Source of the DNA: JAYFRC01 sp034926415
GTDB taxonomy: Bacteria > Bacillota > Clostridia > Oscillospirales > Oscillospiraceae
Length of the DNA: 8,936 nucleotides
Direction: 5' to 3'
Assembly: GCA_034926415.1 (NCBI GenBank)
Contig: JAYFRC010000021.1
Span: 1 to 8,936, forward strand
The notes under the pieces are model-generated. The model did no database searches, had not been told where the DNA came from, and saw nothing but the letters and a program-made list of their open reading frames with translations. Every line of letters starts with the position of its first letter. The stretch's first letter is position 1. A program made the translations under genes and the position numbers. This document shows positions 6,888-8,936 of the stretch, piece by piece.

Positions 6888-7475
6888 ATGGCTGAAAAAA
6901 TCCCTGAAATCCGTAAAGTCGTTACGATCAAAGACGAGATACGTGAAGAAGGTTTCTCTCCGATGGAGAAGCCCATACATAAGGTGGCTGTTGCCGCCGT
7001 AATTAAGAATCCTTTTGCGGGCAAGTATTCTGAAAGCCTTCAGGAGCTGTCCGACATAGGCGAATACCTCGGCGGCTATCTTAGCTCTATCGCCGTCAGC
7101 GAGCTCGGCGGCGCGGTGCAGAGCTACGGCAAGGGCGCTCTTATAGGCATGAACGGCGAGCTTGAGCACGGAGCCGCAATACTTCATCCTCAGCTCGGCA
7201 AACCCATGCGCGCGGCAATCGGCGGCGGCAAAGCGATCATCCCTTCCGCCAAAAAGGCCGGCGTCGCTCCCGGAGCATCGCTCGACGTCCCTCTGCACTA
7301 CAAAGACGCGGCTTTTGTCCGCACCCATTACGACGCTATGGAAGTCCGCATTCCGGACGCCCCCAAGGCTGACGAGATCGTGGTGATTCTTGCCTTCACC
7401 GACGGCGGCCGTCCGCACCCACGCATCGGTGGTCTTCAGATCAGCGAAGTGAAGGGTGAAGACGGACTTCACTGA
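6888..7475 (+). CDS. PF06684 (DUF1185, 'amino acid synthesis') family protein, function unknown
   Basis: 195 residues from the ATG at 6888, preceded by a strong ribosome binding site GGAGGT (6875-6880) with 7-nt spacing. An in-frame TTG at 6873 overlaps the site itself and is not the start. The family is recognisable from 'EIRKVVTIKDEIREEG' (6-21), 'KVAVAAVIKNPFAGKY' (32-47), 'YGKGALIGMNGELEHGAAIL' (84-103), 'AAIGGGKAIIPSAKKAG' (114-130), 'VPLHYKDAAFVRTHYDAMEV' (140-159) and the end 'DGGRPHPRIGGL'. No signal peptide or membrane segment is seen, so it is a soluble cytoplasmic protein. Family structures are, as I recall, of chorismate-mutase-like fold with no proven reaction; the 'amino acid synthesis' name is not experimental evidence. 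Conserved His, Asp and Arg residues and the GGGK loop suggest a ligand site. Its place directly after enamidase suggests a role on the enamidase substrate or product. Confidence 0.88.
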   Translation: MAEKIPEIRKVVTIKDEIREEGFSPMEKPIHKVAVAAVIKNPFAGKYSESLQELSDIGEYLGGYLSSIAVSELGGAVQSYGKGALIGMNGELEHGAAILHPQLGKPMRAAIGGGKAIIPSAKKAGVAPGASLDVPLHYKDAAFVRTHYDAMEVRIPDAPKADEIVVILAFTDGGRPHPRIGGLQISEVKGEDGLH

Positions 7476-7481
7476 TTGTGT

Positions 7482-7521
7482 TTTACTTCATCCGCACGGA
7501 TATCCGTGCGGATGAAGTAAA
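7482..7521. repeat. Perfect 40-bp palindrome upstream of the anion transporter gene
   Basis: The 20-bp arm TTTACTTCATCCGCACGGAT (7482-7501) is followed at once by its exact reverse complement (7502-7521), with no spacer. It starts 6 nt after the DUF1185 stop and ends 8 nt before the transporter ATG. As RNA it would form a very stable hairpin with a loop of about 4 nt. Neither direction has a T-run after the stem, so it does not look like a standard intrinsic terminator. The only purine-rich stretch that could serve as ribosome binding site (GGATGAAG, 7510-7517) lies inside the right arm and would be sequestered. Confidence 0.9.
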
Positions 7522-7529
7522 CTACTTCT

Positions 7530-8933
7530 ATGAATCTTAAAAAGAGACTCGGCCTTGCTCTTGCTGCTGCCTCCTTTGTTTTGATACTCTTTCTTCCCGC
7601 GTCGTCCGACCTGAGCAGCGAGGGTGTACGCTGCCTCGCGCTGTTCTGCGCCGTGTTTTTTCTCTATCTTTTCGAGTCGATCAACGCCGCCGTCGTCAGC
7701 CTTCTGATAGTCCCCGCGCTCACGCTTTTGCATATAGTCGACATCCAGACGGCGCTGTCGGGGTTTGCGTCTACGTCAACATATCTGATAGTCGGCTCCT
7801 TCATACTCGCGGCGGCGGTTCTCAAGTCCGGGCTCGGGACCCGCATCACCTATCTGATCCTGATGAAAATAGGCACGAGTTCAAGACGCGTAACATTCGG
7901 CATTCTGCTCGTGAATATCGTTACCGCCTTTATGATACCCTCGTCCACCGCAAGGACGGCGATGATGCTCCCGATATGCATAAGCCTGATACGGCAGTTT
8001 TCATCCGAGAAGCACAGCCGTTTCGGAGCAAATCTTATGCTCACGCTATGCATCACCAATTCGACAATCAGCGCAGGCATCCTGACCGCTACCATATCAA
8101 ACCCAATGGCTGCGGAATACGTCCTCAGCAGCACCGGAAGCTCCGTAAGCTTTACCGACTGGTTCGTATGGGGCTTTCCTCCCGCTCTTATTATGACGCT
8201 CATATCCTGGGTGGTGATACAGCTGTTCTTTCCGCCCGAGCAGGCCGGCATCAACGGCGGAAAAGCTTTCATCGAAAATCAGCTTCGCTCACTCGGCCCC
8301 ATGGGACACGACGAGAAAATCACGGTTGCTGTGCTCGCCTTTACAATCTTCCTCTGGGTATGCGGGCATATATTCGGAATCGACTCCACAAGCGCCTGCC
8401 TTCTCGGCGCATGCCTGCTTGTCCTGCCTAAAATCGGGATACTCAAGTGGAGCGACTGCAAGAACAATATATCCATCAGCGTGGTGTTTATCGTCAGCGG
8501 CGGCGTCAGCCTAGGGGCGGCCATGAGTTCAACCGGAGCCGCGGCCTGGATCGCCAGCCGGATCTTCTCACTGCTGCGCCTTCAGAGCATGTCGCCCTTC
8601 CTTCTGATCGTGACGCTGATAATCATCGTTCAATTCATGCACATTTTCTTCGCCGGCACAGCCACGATGGCGAATGTGTTTTTCCCTATTCTCATCGGCA
8701 TTGCGGCAACAGCCGGGCTCCCGGCCGATCAGCTCCTGATTCCCGCGGCTTTCATGATAGGCGGTTATCCGATCCTGATGTTCTTCAATACGACACCGTC
8801 GATAATGTGCTACGACACCGGGGAAGTATCCGCCGGCGATTTTCCGAAAATCGGCTTTGTAATCTCGGTCATAGCCTGTGCAGTGTACGCGCTGTGCGCC
8901 TTTGTATACTGGCCCATTACGGGTCTTCTTTGA
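7530..8933 (+). CDS. DASS/SLC13-type anion transporter (di-/tricarboxylate carrier family)
   Basis: 467 residues, 10 or more hydrophobic helices spread over the whole length, normal for the divalent anion:sodium symporter family. Family signs: a first re-entrant hairpin motif at 134-148 (FMIPSSTARTAMMLP), an inverted-repeat counterpart at 372-387 (IFFAGTATMANVFFPI), and the closing 'GDFPKIGFVISVI' near 436-448. The usual Ser-Asn-Thr of each motif is changed to Ser-Ser-Thr (138-140) and Ala-Gly-Thr (375-377), so the sodium and carboxylate sites differ from the best-known members; the 'PSSTART' form resembles the CitT-like exchanger subgroup. The ATG at 7530 has no clear free ribosome binding site because the palindrome at 7482-7521 occupies that zone. 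Third gene of the enamidase operon; it could import an acid substrate or export an acid product. Substrate and coupling ion are not deducible. Confidence 0.87.
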   Translation: MNLKKRLGLALAAASFVLILFLPASSDLSSEGVRCLALFCAVFFLYLFESINAAVVSLLIVPALTLLHIVDIQTALSGFASTSTYLIVGSFILAAAVLKSGLGTRITYLILMKIGTSSRRVTFGILLVNIVTAFMIPSSTARTAMMLPICISLIRQFSSEKHSRFGANLMLTLCITNSTISAGILTATISNPMAAEYVLSSTGSSVSFTDWFVWGFPPALIMTLISWVVIQLFFPPEQAGINGGKAFIENQLRSLGPMGHDEKITVAVLAFTIFLWVCGHIFGIDSTSACLLGACLLVLPKIGILKWSDCKNNISISVVFIVSGGVSLGAAMSSTGAAAWIASRIFSLLRLQSMSPFLLIVTLIIIVQFMHIFFAGTATMANVFFPILIGIAATAGLPADQLLIPAAFMIGGYPILMFFNTTPSIMCYDTGEVSAGDFPKIGFVISVIACAVYALCAFVYWPITGLL

Positions 8934-8936
8934 AAG

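Noticed and set aside
6792..7472. 226-residue minus-strand frame antisense to the DUF1185 gene
   Set aside because: No family resemblance and no convincing ribosome binding site; the forward frame matches PF06684 throughout.
7482..7521. Palindrome as an ordinary rho-independent terminator
   Set aside because: No T-run follows the stem in either direction and the next start codon is only 8 nt away, so the simple terminator reading is not favoured, though not excluded.

Overview
The window looks like a catabolic and transport locus from an anaerobic bacterium, most plausibly a member of the Clostridia (Bacillota). The base composition is moderately GC-rich by eye and most genes have strong GGAGG-type ribosome binding sites. 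The clearest metabolic gene closely resembles, from memory, the enamidase of the nicotinate fermenter Eubacterium barkeri. The taxonomic guess is an inference; no rRNA or other marker gene is present.

Left part (1-4705, + strand): a BMP-family ABC importer. It consists of the 3' part of a substrate-binding protein gene (cut by the window edge), two RbsC-type permeases and a double-domain ATPase. The order binding protein, permease, permease, ATPase is less usual than binding protein, ATPase, permease, permease. A 178-bp gap with a GC-rich hairpin follows the binding-protein gene. The three downstream genes are tightly packed. The first permease carries an unusual charged, alanine-rich C-terminal tail of about 125-130 residues.

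Middle (4687-5607, - strand): a LysR-type regulator, whose 3' end overlaps the ATPase gene tail to tail by 19 bp. It is divergent from the next operon across a 76-bp control region.

Right part (5684-8933, + strand): enamidase (ena), then a PF06684 (DUF1185, 'amino acid synthesis') family protein of unknown role, then a DASS/SLC13-type anion transporter. A perfect 40-bp palindrome with no U-tract ends 8 nt before the transporter start codon, where it could control translation.

Working model (inference): the ABC importer brings in a nitrogen heterocycle such as nicotinate or a relative, and the LysR protein senses a pathway intermediate. Enamidase opens the partly reduced ring and releases ammonia. 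The DUF1185 protein has an unassigned accessory or enzymatic role, and the DASS carrier moves an organic acid substrate or product. The other nicotinate fermentation enzymes (nicotinate dehydrogenase, 6-hydroxynicotinate reductase, hydroxymethylglutarate dehydrogenase, methyleneglutarate mutase and so on) are not in this window.
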